Below are positions 11,560 through 23,262 of a stretch of 64,000 bases of DNA, one piece after another. Each line of letters begins with the position of its first letter. Positions within the stretch are counted from its first letter, which is position 1. A program made the position numbers and the translations under genes. The notes under the pieces were generated by a model. That model had not been told where the DNA came from, did not search any database, and saw only the letters and a program-made list of their open reading frames with translations. The DNA is from Leucosporidium creatinivorum (Eukaryota; Basidiomycota; Microbotryomycetes; Leucosporidiales; Leucosporidiaceae): NCBI GenBank assembly GCA_001600635.1, contig BCKL01000006.1, forward strand, positions 372,001 through 436,000, read 5' to 3'.

Positions 11560-11750
11560 TCGGTCTCGGCGGACATCAGGATGCTACCTCACATCCCTCG
11601 CTCTCCCTGCTCGATGTCACAGCGTCGCTCCCCCATTCGCAATTAGACTCCCCCTTCTCGGCGTTCACATTCGCTCGAACGAGGCGCAAAGACAAAGTAT
11701 AGAGCACTGCAAGAAGACTAGTCGTGTCGTAAAAGAAGAGAGAATGTACA

Positions 11751-14700
11751 TCAAGCCAACCTCGCCGCCTTTGCCCTCCGCCTCGTCGTCATTCCCACCA
11801 CGGGAGCCGGCTCGGGCGTCCTCTCCTCATTCGGATCCGATTCAGACGCAGCCGCCGGCGTAGCTCCTCGCGAAGGTCGAGCCGAGCGTCGACGAGGGGT
11901 GGCTGTACTCGCACGAGGAGCGCCGCCCGCCGAGGATCGCCGAGTCGAGCGCTTGGGTTTCGGCGCTTCCTCCTCCTCCTCTTCAGGGGCTTCCTCGTCC
12001 GGTGCTGCTTCCTCGACAACGGCAGGCTCCTCCTTCGACTCGACTTCCAAGACCTTCGACTCGGGGACGGTGGCGAGGTCGAATGGAAGGGATTGCTGAG
12101 GTTCGAGCGGGACGGAGGGAGTTTCGAGCGGGACGGAAGGCGTTGGTAGAGGTGGTACGACAAAGGAAGCGTCGAGCGACATGGCGCTTCCTCCGTTGGT
12201 ACCCTCGCGAGCAGGCGAATCGCCCAGATCCGATTCCGACGAGAAGGCCGAGGCGGGCTGCTTCCGTTTGACGCTCGTTGGCGAGGTCGCCTGGCCATTG
12301 GAGGTGGCACCGTTGGGAGCATCCGACATGACGAGATCGCCGTTGACCGAGGGGAGGTAGGAGAAGGAGTTGGAGTGGCTGATGTTGGGCGTGGGGAGGC
12401 CGACGGTGGAAGCGACGTCGATGGAAACGTCGCCTGCTTCGGTGGCGATGTCCTCGCCGATGCGGTCGGGAGTGGTGATGGAGGCGCTGGCGAGAGATTG
12501 CCGTGCGGGACTTCCAGCGATGCGGAGGTTGTCTGCGGAGTCAAGGAGAGGTCAGTCGCTGTCGCCGAGCAAGCCATCAAGAAGCCGAGCTCACTCATGC
12601 CCTGCGAGTCGACAAACGAGTCGCTAGCGGCAGAGACCGCGGGAGCGAGACTCGACATGTGGCCGCCGCCGTTGTAAGGAAGAGAAGAGACGAGGAGGGG
12701 GAGTGTCGCGGCGTCTGGGTTGGTCTTGGAGGCGAGCCAAGGGTGGTCGAGAGCTTGCTCTGTCCGCTTCGAGTCAGCAGAGAGCGGCGATCCCAAAACC
12801 GAGCAAACGCACTGATGGTCATACGCTTGTTGGGGTCGGCGAGAAGGAGCTTGTTGATGAAGTCGATAGCTGCGGGGAGGGCGACGACGATCAGCTCAGC
12901 TCCTCTTCTTTGCCCCATCAGAGATCAGCAACTCACCCTCTACGCTGACGTTCGCCTCCTGCAGCGGCGAGAAGTCGACTCGGCGAGCCAGCATCCGCTC
13001 GGGCAAGGGCGTCGACTCGCTCTCGTCGAAGGGCGTCTGGTTCGTCAAGCACGAGTAGAGGATCACGCCGACAGACCAGGCGTCGACGACGGGTCCGTAG
13101 CCGGCGTTCGGGTCGTTCTTGAGGATGACCTCTGCGCGAGATGAGCGAGAAGGGAGTCAGTTGCCGAGCGAGACGGTTCGGAATTGAGAGACGAACCGGG
13201 AGCGAGGTAGGTGGGCGTTCCACACATGGTCTTAAGCATGGTCTGTAGCGGGATAGGAGGATTAGCCATTCGAGCGCAAAGGAGTAGCGAGAAACCTCAC
13301 CCCATCGCTGACCATCTTGGCGAGACCAAAGTCGGTGACTTTGCACATTGGTCGCAGTCCCCTCGTGAGCAGCAGGTTCTCGGGCTTGAGGTCGCGGTGA
13401 GCCACTCCTTGCGAGTGAAGGTAGGCGACGGCCTCGCAGACCATGAGCGCAATCTCGCGAGTCTCGCCTTCGGCTGCAGGGATCCGAGAGCCCGTCAGCT
13501 GTGGTCGCGCAGAGCCCAGAAGAGAGAACCGGACACGCACAAAGTCCTTTTCGGTTCATGATGTAGTCAAGAAGATCTCCACCGTCGACGTACTCGAGCA
13601 CGAGCCTGTAGAAAGCGAACGCCGATAGTCAACTTCTGCGTTCGGTCGCCCTGTACTCGTCGCTGCAGCTCACCATATCCGCTGAGCATCCTCGTAGTGG
13701 TCGATACACTTGACGCAGAATTTCTGAGGTAGCGGAGAAGGGTGAGTCCGGCATAGAGGAGAGAAGATGGCAAGGCCGAGCGACAAAAGCGAACGTGGTC
13801 GAGCTTCTTCATGATGTTGACCTCCCGAGTGAACATCTCCATCGTCTTGGGATTCTTGATGAAGCGCTGTACCATCATAACGAGGTGTCAGCTACTCTTT
13901 CCGACCACTCGAGAGCGGATCGCCGAGAACGAACCTGCTTGGCGATGACCTTGATGGCGACGAGGGATCCCGTACTCTTCTGCACGCCCTTATGCACCGT
14001 CGCGAAGCTCCCCTTCCCAATCTGACCAAACACCTCGTACGCCTCGCGCAAGCCTCCTCCATCCGACCCTCCAAACTCCCACGGAGGAGACCGACTCGCA
14101 GCGCCCGACGAGGAGCAGTGGAAGGTGTAGCGAAAGTCGTGGGCAAAATTGGCGGTGGGGGGACCAAAGACGATCGAGTCGCCGTTGTCGAGCACGGTGG
14201 TGTTGCCTTTGCCGACCTGTTTGTAGGGAATCATTAGCTCAAAGGTTCGTAGAGTTCGAGGTGGGTGATCCGTTGCGGGCGGCGCGAGAAGGGTCATCTG
14301 AAGGCGCAGAGCGACGATGAACATATCGGAGAGCCAGCATGCTTATCCCTCTGCAGCTCTGTAGCCCTCTGCTCCCTTCATCGCTCGTCGAAAGTGTTCG
14401 TCCCCCCCGCACTCGGCTCGAAAGCAGACCAGACGAAGGATCCTGTAGCTCACCTTGGAGTCCCTGACCCAAGTGCCATTGGTACTACTATCCTCCAACT
14501 TGACGACCTCCTCCTCCTCGTCCCAAAAGATCCTCGCATGCTTTGCCGAGATCTTGTTGCCCGCGAGGACCAACCCGCTCTTGGGAGCCCTGCCGACCAT
14601 GAGCTCATTCTTGCCCGTGCCGTCGTCCCACGGCAGCTCTATCCGTGCTGGACGTTCGACGTAGGGCAGCTCGGGGATGGCAGAGAGGGATTCGGAGGGA

Positions 14701-14840
14701 GGGGCGAGTGAGACGAGCAGGCCGAAGAGGTGGGTTGGGAAGGAAGGCGGAGTGGGATGCAGCGCTTGCGAGGCGGCGAGCTGAGTTTGCGGCTGCGTTT
14801 GGGTTTGCGATTGCGAGAGGTCGTACTCCGAGTCGGCCAT
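11751..14840 (-). CDS. FHA-domain checkpoint kinase, Chk2/Cds1/Rad53 type
   Basis: Serine/threonine kinase that would relay DNA-damage and replication-stress signals from ATM/ATR-type kinases. About 775 residues in order: an N-terminal cluster of six SQ/TQ sites within residues 9-25; an FHA domain with GRAPKSG, SAKHARI and STNGTWV; then a kinase domain with [34 protein letters not shown] and [10 protein letters not shown]. Subdomain IX-XI residues follow, then a long tail with two near-identical PSVPLE units, an acidic EEEEEE stretch and Arg/Lys-rich sequences that could be nuclear signals. One FHA before the kinase matches Chk2/Cds1 and not the two-FHA Rad53. About ten short introns split it. 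The Met of the SQ/TQ-rich segment is the start, directly preceding a T-poor leader. It converges with the orphan gene upstream. Confidence 0.92.
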
Positions 14841-15191
14841 GGCTGCTGTAGCCTGGTAGAAGCGCTGAGAGGGAAACGCGTGAAGTGGGACGGTCGAAGC
14901 GCGTCGTTGAGAAGTTGTAGGTGTGGTGTGTCACTGGAGGAGAAGGAGAAGCGAAAGAAAGGTGTACAAGAACGAGGCGAGAGGGAGCTCCAGAGAACGA
15001 AGAGAGAAGACGAGGTGATGGCAAGAGCCAGCCCTTGCTGAGCGAGCGCGCAGGAGGCCGTCGATCCTTCGCCCTAGTCGGAGTCAGCCGTTCTCTCTTC
15101 AAGCAGCTCTGTATCTATTCGCGCTGTATTGCTATTCAAGTAGCTTCATTTTCTGCGAGACCTTCTGTACAACGGCCTCTCCTCCTTCCCT
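14841..15191. promoter_or_regulatory. Promoter interval of the Chk2-like kinase, 3' flank of HEM12
   Basis: About 350 bases between two genes on the same (minus) strand. No additional gene is supported. Confidence 0.3.
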
Positions 15192-16696
15192 CTAATCCAA
15201 CTGAACGGTGCCAGGGTTGCCCGAGTTGCCCTCTGGCAGTGGGATCATGGTAGCCTCGTCCTCGGCCTGCGATGTAGTAGAATATAGATCAGCATCCAAG
15301 TCCAAGCGAGAAGTAGGTCTCAATCTGACACACCTCGGTCTCGTCGGCGCTCTTCTTCGCGACCTCGGCGCGGACCCTCTGCAGGAAGTAGCCCATGCCG
15401 TTGACTGGGTCGACTCCGGGGGTGATGCCGTGCCCCAAGTTGACGATCCATCCTCCCTTCAAGCCCTCCTTGGCGCACGTAAGGAACCCATCCTTGCCCC
15501 AAACCAACTCTCGGACCTCGCGCTTGATGCTCTCCCTGCTCGTGTGCAGCACTGGCGGGTCGAGGTTGCCTTGGAGAGCGACGCGACCTTGGGTGGCTTC
15601 ACGAGCAGCGCGAGGAGTGATACCCCAGTCGAGGCCAACGGTCGAGTAGCCGATGGAGGAGAGGGAGGCGAGTTGCGAAGGGGCGTTGGTGCCCTTGGCG
15701 AAGACGGTCATGGGAGGGATGGGGAGGTTGAGGGCGGTGAGCTTGGCCTTGACGAGCTCGGGGAGGAGGGCGAGGTAGGGGAGGATGAAGGTGTTGAAGC
15801 CGGTGGGGGTGAGGACGTCGGCGTTGGTGTCGAAGATTTGGAGGAGCTGTTGAGGGTCGTCGGGGTTAGCTCAAGCCATCAACAGCGAGCTAAAACAACA
15901 CACCTGAGCTCCTGCTTGCACCTGACCCACGAGGTACTCTGCGCTGACCTCGGCGATCCTGCGCAGGACGGCTTTGGCGTTCTCGGGGTCGTTGTAGGTC
16001 CACTTCTTGACCTTCTCCCACGTCTTGCTGCCTCCACCTTCCACCATGTATCCGAAAAGGGTCCACGGTCCCGCGCAGAAGCCAATGAGCGGCACCTCGC
16101 CGTTCAACGTCTTGCGGGTCAACGTAATGGCCGCGAAGACATACTTGAGCTCCTCGAAGACGTCGGTCTTGCGGTCGAGGATGCGCTCCTGGGCATCCTG
16201 GGGCGACTTGAGCGGGTTGGGGAAGTGAGGGCCGACGCCGCCGAGCATCTGCACCTCCATGCCCATGGCTTGCGGCACGACGAGGATGTCGGAGAAGATG
16301 ATGGAGGCGTCGAGCAGGCCCGAGTAGCGGCGGATGGGCTGCATCGTGAGCTCGCAGGCTAGTGCTGGAGTACGGCATACGGTGAAGAAGGAGTGGTTCT
16401 TCCTCACGGCCAAGAACTCGGGCAGGTAGCGGCCTGGAGAGCGAGATCGGAAGCGAGTAGGCGGGTTAAGGCAGTGGGTCAGCTGTTGTAGGGCTGTAGT
16501 AGTAGTAGTGAGAGCTCTACTACACACCTGCTTGACGCATGACCCAGATGGGCGGGTGGTCCAAGTCGAGCGGTTGCTCGTTGCGAGCCGAGCGAAGGAG
16601 CAAGTCGTTGCGGAGGGGAGGGAAGTCGGTAGAGAGGTTGGGGAACTGGTAGTCCACTACAGGCGTAGGGTGATCAATTTGCTCCGTAGAAGTCAT
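15192..16696 (-). CDS. HEM12: Uroporphyrinogen decarboxylase
   Basis: Converts uroporphyrinogen III to coproporphyrinogen III in cytosolic heme synthesis. Four exons give about 430 residues, somewhat longer than the usual 360. Key features are WVMRQA/GRYLPEF with the substrate-binding arginine, SDILVVPQAMGMEV with the catalytic aspartate, YMVEGGGS with the conserved tyrosine, TVGLDWGITP, LQGNLDP and NLGHGITP with the conserved histidine. The GFCAGPWTLF loop corresponds to the GFAGAPWTL loop of other enzymes. The extra length is an N-terminal stretch of about 17 residues and a C-terminal tail EAEDEATMIPLPEG. The start is the ATG at 16696, in frame with the first conserved exon. It diverges from the proteasome gene. 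Confidence 0.97.
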
Positions 16697-17268
16697 CTTG
16701 TAGAGCGAATTGGGGTTGTAACGAGAAATGTAGCGGGAAGGAGACCCTCCTGAAGCGTGCGCGTCTCTCTCGCCCTTGGCTTCTCCCCTCTACCTCGTGC
16801 TCGTATCTCGTACAACTCGTCGTCTCGTTTTCTCTCCTTCGACTTCTAGTACAGACCAGGTGAGTGGTATAACTGCAGGCTCGGAACTCAGGCTTGAGCT
16901 TGCTTCGACCGACACCTCACGCTCTCGCCGTCTCGAGCTCGCGGGACGAGGTCCAGCGGCTCTGCTGCAGTACGGACGGGCAAGGCACAGCTTGAGTAGT
17001 GCTACTCCATTACTCGAGGTGGTATTGGATCTCGTCCGTGCTCCAGCAGAGCCGTCTCAAGGGATGACGACGTCCTCCCCTTGCTGGAGGGCAGCTGCAG
17101 CTCGATACCGGTCTACTACGGTGCAGCGTGGGTACATCGGAGTATTCAGGTGCAGCGGGCAAGACTAGCTCAACACAAATCACATTGGCGCCGAAGCTAC
17201 CGCCGAAATCGAGCTGACCCTGCCGACCTCCCCTCCTGCGCCTCTACAGGCGTCTACAGCACTCCAAG
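16697..17268. promoter_or_regulatory. Divergent promoter interval HEM12 / proteasome alpha-1
   Basis: About 570 bases between divergent starts. It contains several intron-like and GC-rich strings but no frame that resembles a protein. No defined regulatory site is claimed. Confidence 0.35.
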
Positions 17269-18422
17269 ATGTCCCGCACCTCATTCGACCGATCTCTGAC
17301 CATCTTCTCGCCTGAGGGAAGGCTCTACCAAGTCGGTAAGGCTGCAGAACGACACATACGGCCTTCGCTCGAGCTGAGACGCGTCCTTTCCCCCAGAATA
17401 CGCTTTCAAGGCCATCTCGGGAGCTGGACACACCACTCTGGCCATCAGGGGAGATGACTCGACCGTCGTGATCACTCAGAAGAAGGTCCCTGTAAGCCTG
17501 CGCCGGTGAAGACTGAGTCCGAAGCTCAAGCTGACGACGCCCCGCTACGACTCTCTAGGACAAGCTCCTCGACCCCGAGTCCATCACCCACATCTACAAC
17601 ATCACTCCCAACATCGGAGTCGTAATGACTGGTCGCCATGGTGAGTTCTGGCCATCCCCTCGAGGTGCGCCGGAGCTGACCTTCTCCTTCCCACCCCCAC
17701 AGCCGATGCTCGTTCGCAGGTGCAGAGGGCACAGAGCGAGGCTGCTACCTTCCGCTACAAGTACGGATACGAGATCACTCCCGACATGCTCGCCAAGAGG
17801 ATTGCCAACATCAACCAGGTGGGGTCGACTTCGCGAGCACCGAGCAGGTCGCGCTACCCCTCCAGCGCAGACTCGCTGACCCTTCTCGCTTCCTCCCCAC
17901 ACAACAGGTCTACACACAACGTGCGGCCATGCGTCCCCTCGGAATCTGTGCGCTCCCTCTCTCCCACCATCTCGCGGCTCTCCACTGACCCCCCTCTCCC
18001 TTCAAACAGCCATGATCATCGCCGGTATCGACCCCGAACTCGGCCCCCAAATCTTCAAGCTCGACCCGGCGGGGTACTACGTCGGGTTCCACGCGACGGC
18101 CTCTGGGCAGAAGCAGACCGAGGCGATCAACCTGTTGGAGAAGGGGTACAAGAAGGGGTGGAAGTTGGAGAAGGTGGAGGATGTGATTGAGCTGGCGTTG
18201 AGTAGTTTGAGCACCGTGTTGGCGACGGATTTGAAGGCGGGAGAGGTGGAGGTGGGCGTGGCGAGTAAGGGGGAGAGGAGGTTTAGGAAGGTGAGTTTGC
18301 GAGGCTGTTGGCCCGGGGCTGCTAGCGTTCCATTGGACCGTTGCTGACTTCTTCTTCTCGCTACACAGCTGTCGACCGCCGAGATTGACGAGTACCTCCA
18401 GCGGCTGGGAGAGAAGGATTGA
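17269..18422 (+). CDS. SCL1: 20S proteasome subunit alpha-1 (PSMA6/Scl1 type)
   Basis: Structural alpha-ring subunit of the 20S proteasome in cytosol and nucleus. Spliced exons begin [30 protein letters not shown], the alpha-subunit N-terminal signature in the exact alpha-1 form. GADSRV-like [50 protein letters not shown] and [14 protein letters not shown] follow. The product is about 250 residues, normal for the family. At least five introns of about 50-100 nt carry CTGAC branch sites. It starts at the ATG at 17269 and converges with the FRA10AC1-like gene. Confidence 0.96.
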
Positions 18423-18667
18423 GGGGAGGAAGTGTGTCCGAGCCTCTTGCTGTCGAATCTCAATCTGTGTCTCTGCATCGAGCCTTGCGGGCAGTCATGC
18501 GAGAGCTGCCAGCTGCCGACGGACAGCTGTTTGGAAGCGGGCGAGGAGCAATTGGTTGCTCTCGGGAGCGCCAGGCTTCGCAAGCGAGGGCCAGCTGCGA
18601 GACGCGATGACTGCTGAGAGGGTACTATTACGACATGGCAAAACGAAGCACAAAATATCTCCGGCTA

Positions 18668-19573
18668 CTACCGACGCCCTGGAGGAGAGGCGGAACGACG
18701 ACGAGACTCGGAGTTGGGGTGCGAATCGCGACCTTCTCGGCGAGGGTTGTCCTGCTCTGGCGGTCGGGCTGGCCCGTACTCATCCTCGCTCGACTCTTCC
18801 CTACTCCTCCTCGGTGAGGACTGAGACGTCTCCACCCTCCTCTGCTCTTCTTCACCACCAGCCTTCCCCTCCCTCATCTCCTTCGCCTTCTCCCTCCCCT
18901 TCCTCAACTTCCTCTTGCACTCCTCACACAGCACCACCTTCACAAGCGCACTCTTCCTCTCCCCCTCTTCGACATACCCAAACTGCATCTCCTGCTCATA
19001 CAGCCTACAGCGCACCAACGGCTCGGTTGAATCGGGGTCGACTAGTCCCGCTGCTTCGTCCGATTCGAAGGCGGCGACGAGGGTGGGTGAGGGCTGGTGG
19101 TAGGTGCATCGGAGGGAGCCGCAGGTGAGATGGCCGATGCCGGCTAGGAGCTCGGGTTCGGTACGCCAGCGAAGGGCGACCTTTGCAGGGAGCGAGTCAG
19201 CGAAAGCCGAGCTGGGAGAGAGAGGGGAGCAACTGACAGCTCCGCTTCGGTAGTGCTTGAGGTTGACGAGAGCATACTCGCGGAAGAGAGAGTCGTAGTA
19301 CTTGACGGCTAGTCGATCCTCCCAGCTCAGGGTCGAGGGATCTTGGTCGCTGCTCCGGATGAATCTGCTCGGCGAAGGTCAGCTGTGGCCCTGCAGCGAA
19401 GGCGTGACTACTCACTGATGGCGCTCCTTCAGCACATCCAGCTCCGACTTGGTCTTGGGTCTCGGTGGCTGCCTGCCTCGCTTGTAGCTCTCCGCGACGT
19501 AGGAGTAGCGCTGTTGCAGTCGCTCGTGCGCGTTTAAAGGGCGTGTAGTGACTCGTTCGGGGCGTGAGGCCAT
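18668..19573 (-). CDS. FRA10AC1-like protein
   Basis: Homologue of the Fra10Ac1 family, found with spliceosomes in animals; its precise role is unclear. About 260 residues: an N-terminal region with SELDVLKERHQFIRSSD, the core LAVKYYDSLFREYALVNLKHY and ALRWRTEPELLAGIGHLTCG, then a Cys pair and FGYVEEGERKSALVKVVLCEECKRKL. The two Cys pairs could bind zinc. The tail is Arg/Ser/Glu-rich, as in splicing-associated proteins. A loop of roughly 35 residues (bases about 19010-19100) interrupts the core compared with the human protein I remember. It has three or more exons. An upstream leader exon cannot be excluded, since an acceptor-like CAG lies just before the ATG. Confidence 0.88.
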
Positions 19574-19701
19574 CCTGTACGGATGTAGGTGGACGAGCGG
19601 CGAAAGATGTAGTCGAGCAAGCGGCCCAAATGAGGTCGAAGTCCAAGAGACGAGACTCGCTTCTCTCCCTCTTAACCCGCACGCGCTACATCAATTTCAA
19701 C

Positions 19702-20303
19702 ATGGGAGGACACGGAGGATACCGTGAGTGACAGACCTATCGCCCTACAATACAATACTTAGCTGACCCTTGCCGCCTAACAGAACCCGTCAAGGTGCGC
19801 CTCAGCAGCTCAGCGCCAATGGCCTCCCCTCGCTGATCATAGGCTGACCCTCTTCAAACAACAGCTTGACCCCGGAGTAGAGAGCTGGAACTACATGGTA
19901 AGCTACAGCTCACTGCTATACCGTCATACAGCCAGCTGACGCCCTGCTCGTCTCCCCCCCAGCGCGAGAATGTGTGGAAGCACTTCAGGTTCACCAACAG
20001 GACCGCTCGCCTCTCACTGCTATGGGGAGTTCTCGTACCCATCGGAGTCTTCACCATCTGCCAAAAGCAGGACGTACGTCTTAGCTCGCTCGCTCTCTCG
20101 TACAGCTTCAACGGCGCCTCATTTGCTGACCTCTCTCTCGCTTCCCTGGCTGCACCTCTTTACTATCTCCACCTGATACACCGCTACAGCTCAAGTGGGA
20201 CATTCTCGGAGCCAAGAAGGATGCGCCTCTGGCCCGCTGGGGAACCTACGCCGTTCCACCAAGCGAGCGCAACGCCCCGGCTGCCGACGCCGATGAGGAG
20301 TAG
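19702..20303 (+). CDS. Complex I B15-like accessory subunit (NDUFB4 family)
   Basis: Small mitochondrial inner-membrane accessory subunit of NADH:ubiquinone oxidoreductase, by resemblance to fungal B15 proteins. About 96 residues from five exons: MGGHGGY; then an 11-nt micro-exon (19784-19794); then LDPGVESWNYM (19865-19897); then RENVWKHFRFTNRTARLSLL with one hydrophobic helix (LLWGVLVPIGVFTI); then LKWDILGAKKDAPLARWG. The order LDP...W..M, YFR-like KHFRF, one membrane segment and a KWD..AKK motif fits the fungal family. It diverges from the FRA10AC1-like gene with about 130 bp between starts. Short length and few fixed residues make the family call less certain than the gene model. Confidence 0.75.
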
Positions 20304-20675
20304 AGTGTTGCCGCAGGAGGACGAGGAGCCGAGACGGGATAGCTCGGAGTGTAATTTGTGTGGTTTCAGCATCAAGCTACAAGGCCGAAGGAGAGGCCTC
20401 GGGAGAAAGCGAACTGGGCTCGGCGCTGGAGTAGGGGACCAGCCGCTTCGCTGCTCTCGAGGTTGCAGAGAAGCATCGGCTGAGCAGAACATTCGATCAG
20501 TACGGTGATTTGCCGACTGCTGCTCAGCTGAGCGAAGGCGAGACGATCTGTATTACCTTCCTCTCGCGGCGAAAGACTCGAGAGCCGCGAAACTAGCCTT
20601 CCGCCGATCTTGCCTCTCTGCCTCCGTCCTCCCTCTGCTCGTACTCGACCTCAACTCGCCTGCAGCACTACAGAC
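20304..20675. other. Intergenic region upstream of the RGS-LOV gene
   Basis: About 370 bases between tandem plus-strand genes, so it should hold the photoreceptor gene's promoter. No RNA gene or protein-like frame is seen. Confidence 0.35.
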
Positions 20676-23262
20676 ATGGCTGCTGCTCTCTCACCGCCGC
20701 CCAACTTTCCTCTACCACCTACGCCAACTTATGAGGCTAGCGAGAAGTACGACCATGCAGCAGCAGAAGTAGCAGCTGAGTGAGTTCGGTTGGAACGGTG
20801 ACAGGCGCAACAGGGCCTCTGTACAGCTCTGGTTGACCTCTTGACATCGCTACAGAGATCGGCAGGGCTCTGATGGAGAAGGAGGCTCGCCTCGACTCGA
20901 CGGCGGGGTTGAGGACGCAGGTAAGGGCGATGGGGTGGCACCATGGCAGGCAGAGGACTGTTCAGCTCACGCATCTTCGTCTACAGACTCCTCCGACTCC
21001 GATGTAGATCCCAACCCCTCGCCCCGTCGCCCTCTGTCGACTGCTGCCTCGAGCACCGCTCCGCCGACGCCTCGAACGGTCGCAGCCTCGGCAGCAGCTG
21101 CTAGCTCGACCTTGCGACCCGTGAAGCGGCTCTACGTCGATTTGGCAGATTGGGCACCTCTCTCGGACCCTTCCAAGCTCGCCGCGACTCCCCATTACGC
21201 CCACTTGCCCCCTCCCCCTGCCTCGCCAGCTCGGTCGTCGAGCGCTAAATCGACTCGCACAGTCACTGCAGCTCAACCCACCTCGCTCCCTCATGATCAA
21301 CTCACTCCTCTCCAGCTCTCCATCTCCCATTCGCTCAGTCACCTCCTCTCCCTTCCCGTCTTCTTGGAGTACCTCGCAACTCCCCAAGGCTACTCGGCGT
21401 TCCATGGCTACCTCACGACACATGCTGCCTCCCCCTCCACTTCAGCCTCGGCGCTCGAACTCTGGCGAGACCTCCAAGTTCTCAAGGACATCTCCCTCCG
21501 AGCTGGTGTCGCCTCCAGGGGCGTTCGCGATATCTACCTCGTCCCCGAGGCGTCGAAGCAGGTCGAGCTGCCTCTGCCGGCGATGAAGGATTTGGTGGTG
21601 GGGCTGCGAGGGATCATCAATGGTGCGACTGGGTTGGAGAAGCCGTCGAGGGAGCTGTTGCACCAGCTATTCGCTTCCGAGTTTGAGGTGAGCTTCAGCG
21701 CCGAGAAGCTGACGGGGTTGTGCTGACGCTCTTACATACACAGAGCTTTGTAAAGTATCAGCTGCTGCGGTATACAAGCGTGCAGCTCGGCAAGTTCAAC
21801 CTCGATGGTACGGACAGCAAAGGATTGTAAGGCGCCGCTCTTCGGCGATGCTGTTCGAGCTCGTGTCGCTGACATACCGCTACGTGACAGAGGAGAGGCG
21901 TTCGTCTTGACCAATCCTCGACTTCCCGACCAGCCCATCGTCCTCGCCTCGCCTGCTTTCTGCGCTCTCACGGTGAGACGAGTCGTTAACGAACTCCGAG
22001 CGAGCGCTGATTCTCGTTCTGCAGGGCTACGCGCCGGACATGATCATCGGTCGCAATTGTCGCTTCCTACAATCCGAGGCTACTGCTCCCGCTAGCGTCA
22101 AGACGGTCAGGGAGGCCCTCGACAAAGGCGAGGAGGTCACCCAGCTGCTCCTCAACTTCCGACTCGATGGAACACCGTTCTGGAACCTCCTCTGCTGCAT
22201 CCCCCTCAAGAACTCCATTGGAGAGCTTCTTTATTTCATCGGTGGACAGACCAATATCACGGGCTCCATCGCCTCCGGCTCGGGCACCGACCTCTCCTTC
22301 ATCCTCGGCGGCGACGGAGCGGGCGTCTCCTCTTCCCCCGACCTCGACCCTTCCGTCTTCTCGCCCGACATTCGCTCCTACAAGAGGTCATACCATGGCG
22401 ATCTCGACTTTGAGCTGGCACCCCCAACGCCCTCGATTGCTCCTTCACTTCACGAGTCGAGCCAGGACTCGGTCGTTCGCCCGCCGCCAGTCGCCGAGAG
22501 TGGCGGATCGCTGGGCAAGAGGTTTTTGGGAGCGTTCAGGAAGAAGTCGAGCCCGAGTCCAAGGGTCGCTATGCCTTCGTCACAGCTCCTCGCTGGGGCG
22601 GAGCTGCTGAGCGGGACTTCAGCACCTATCGAGGTGAGTCGCCCACGCTCTTCCCCTTGTGGCTCAGAGCTGACCCTGGTCCATACATAGGCGCGCATCG
22701 CCGAGTTCACATCCACTTACGAGAAGCTCGTCATCTTCCAGCCTTCCAGTACGCTCGCTTTCCCCTTCTCCTCTCGCCGGAGCTAACCCCCGCCCTCCGC
22801 AGACCACGAGATCCTCTTTGTCACCTCCCCCTTCCTCCGCTACTGTGGGCTCCCCGGCACCTCCATGCGCGACGTCTACGACTCTCCCCTGCTTCACAAG
22901 GACCTCCTCACCCTGCTCGGCGGCGAGAAGGCGGAAAAGAAGGAGGCGAGGGCAAAGGTCAAGAAGGCGGTTAAGGCAAGGGAGTCAATCAGCATGCAGT
23001 GTTGTCTTCGCTTCAAGGAGAAGGGTGCTTAGTGAGTCCTTCATTGGCTTTCGTTCGGAGGCGCCGAGCTGACCTACGCCGAACTTACGCTCGCAGCGGT
23101 CAAATGCGGACTCTGCCTTCTACTCGCGGAATGATGCATCTTACACCACTCAAGGACTTGCCGGGCGAGGTCGTCGCTTACGTTGCTGTGTGAGTTCTGC
23201 TGATCTCGGCGAGAACGAGCGCCGAAGCTGACCCTTCCGTTCTCTTTCGCAGCTTCGGTTAG
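20676..23262 (+). CDS. RGS-LOV blue-light receptor with C-terminal PAS-like segment
   Basis: Predicted flavin-binding photoreceptor coupled to a regulator-of-G-protein-signalling-like domain. Domains in order over about 700 residues: a Pro/Ser/Ala-rich N-terminus; an RGS-like helical region (about 21290-21790, with LPVFLEYLATPQGYSAFHGY and LLHQLFASEFESFVKYQLLR); a LOV domain (about 21890-22260) with ASPAFCALTGY, the canonical GRNCRFLQ whose cysteine (22058-22060) would form the flavin adduct, LNFRLDGTPFWNLL, and the terminal glutamine in FIGGQTNIT; a Ser/Pro linker; and a second PAS-like stretch (FTSTYEKLVIFQPSNHEILF) without the LOV cysteine. RGS-LOV proteins are a known fungal class, with Botrytis BcLOV4 as the studied example, that moves to membranes in blue light. 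The gene ends in FG and TAG after a last tiny exon. The start is the first ATG at 20676. Confidence 0.9.
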
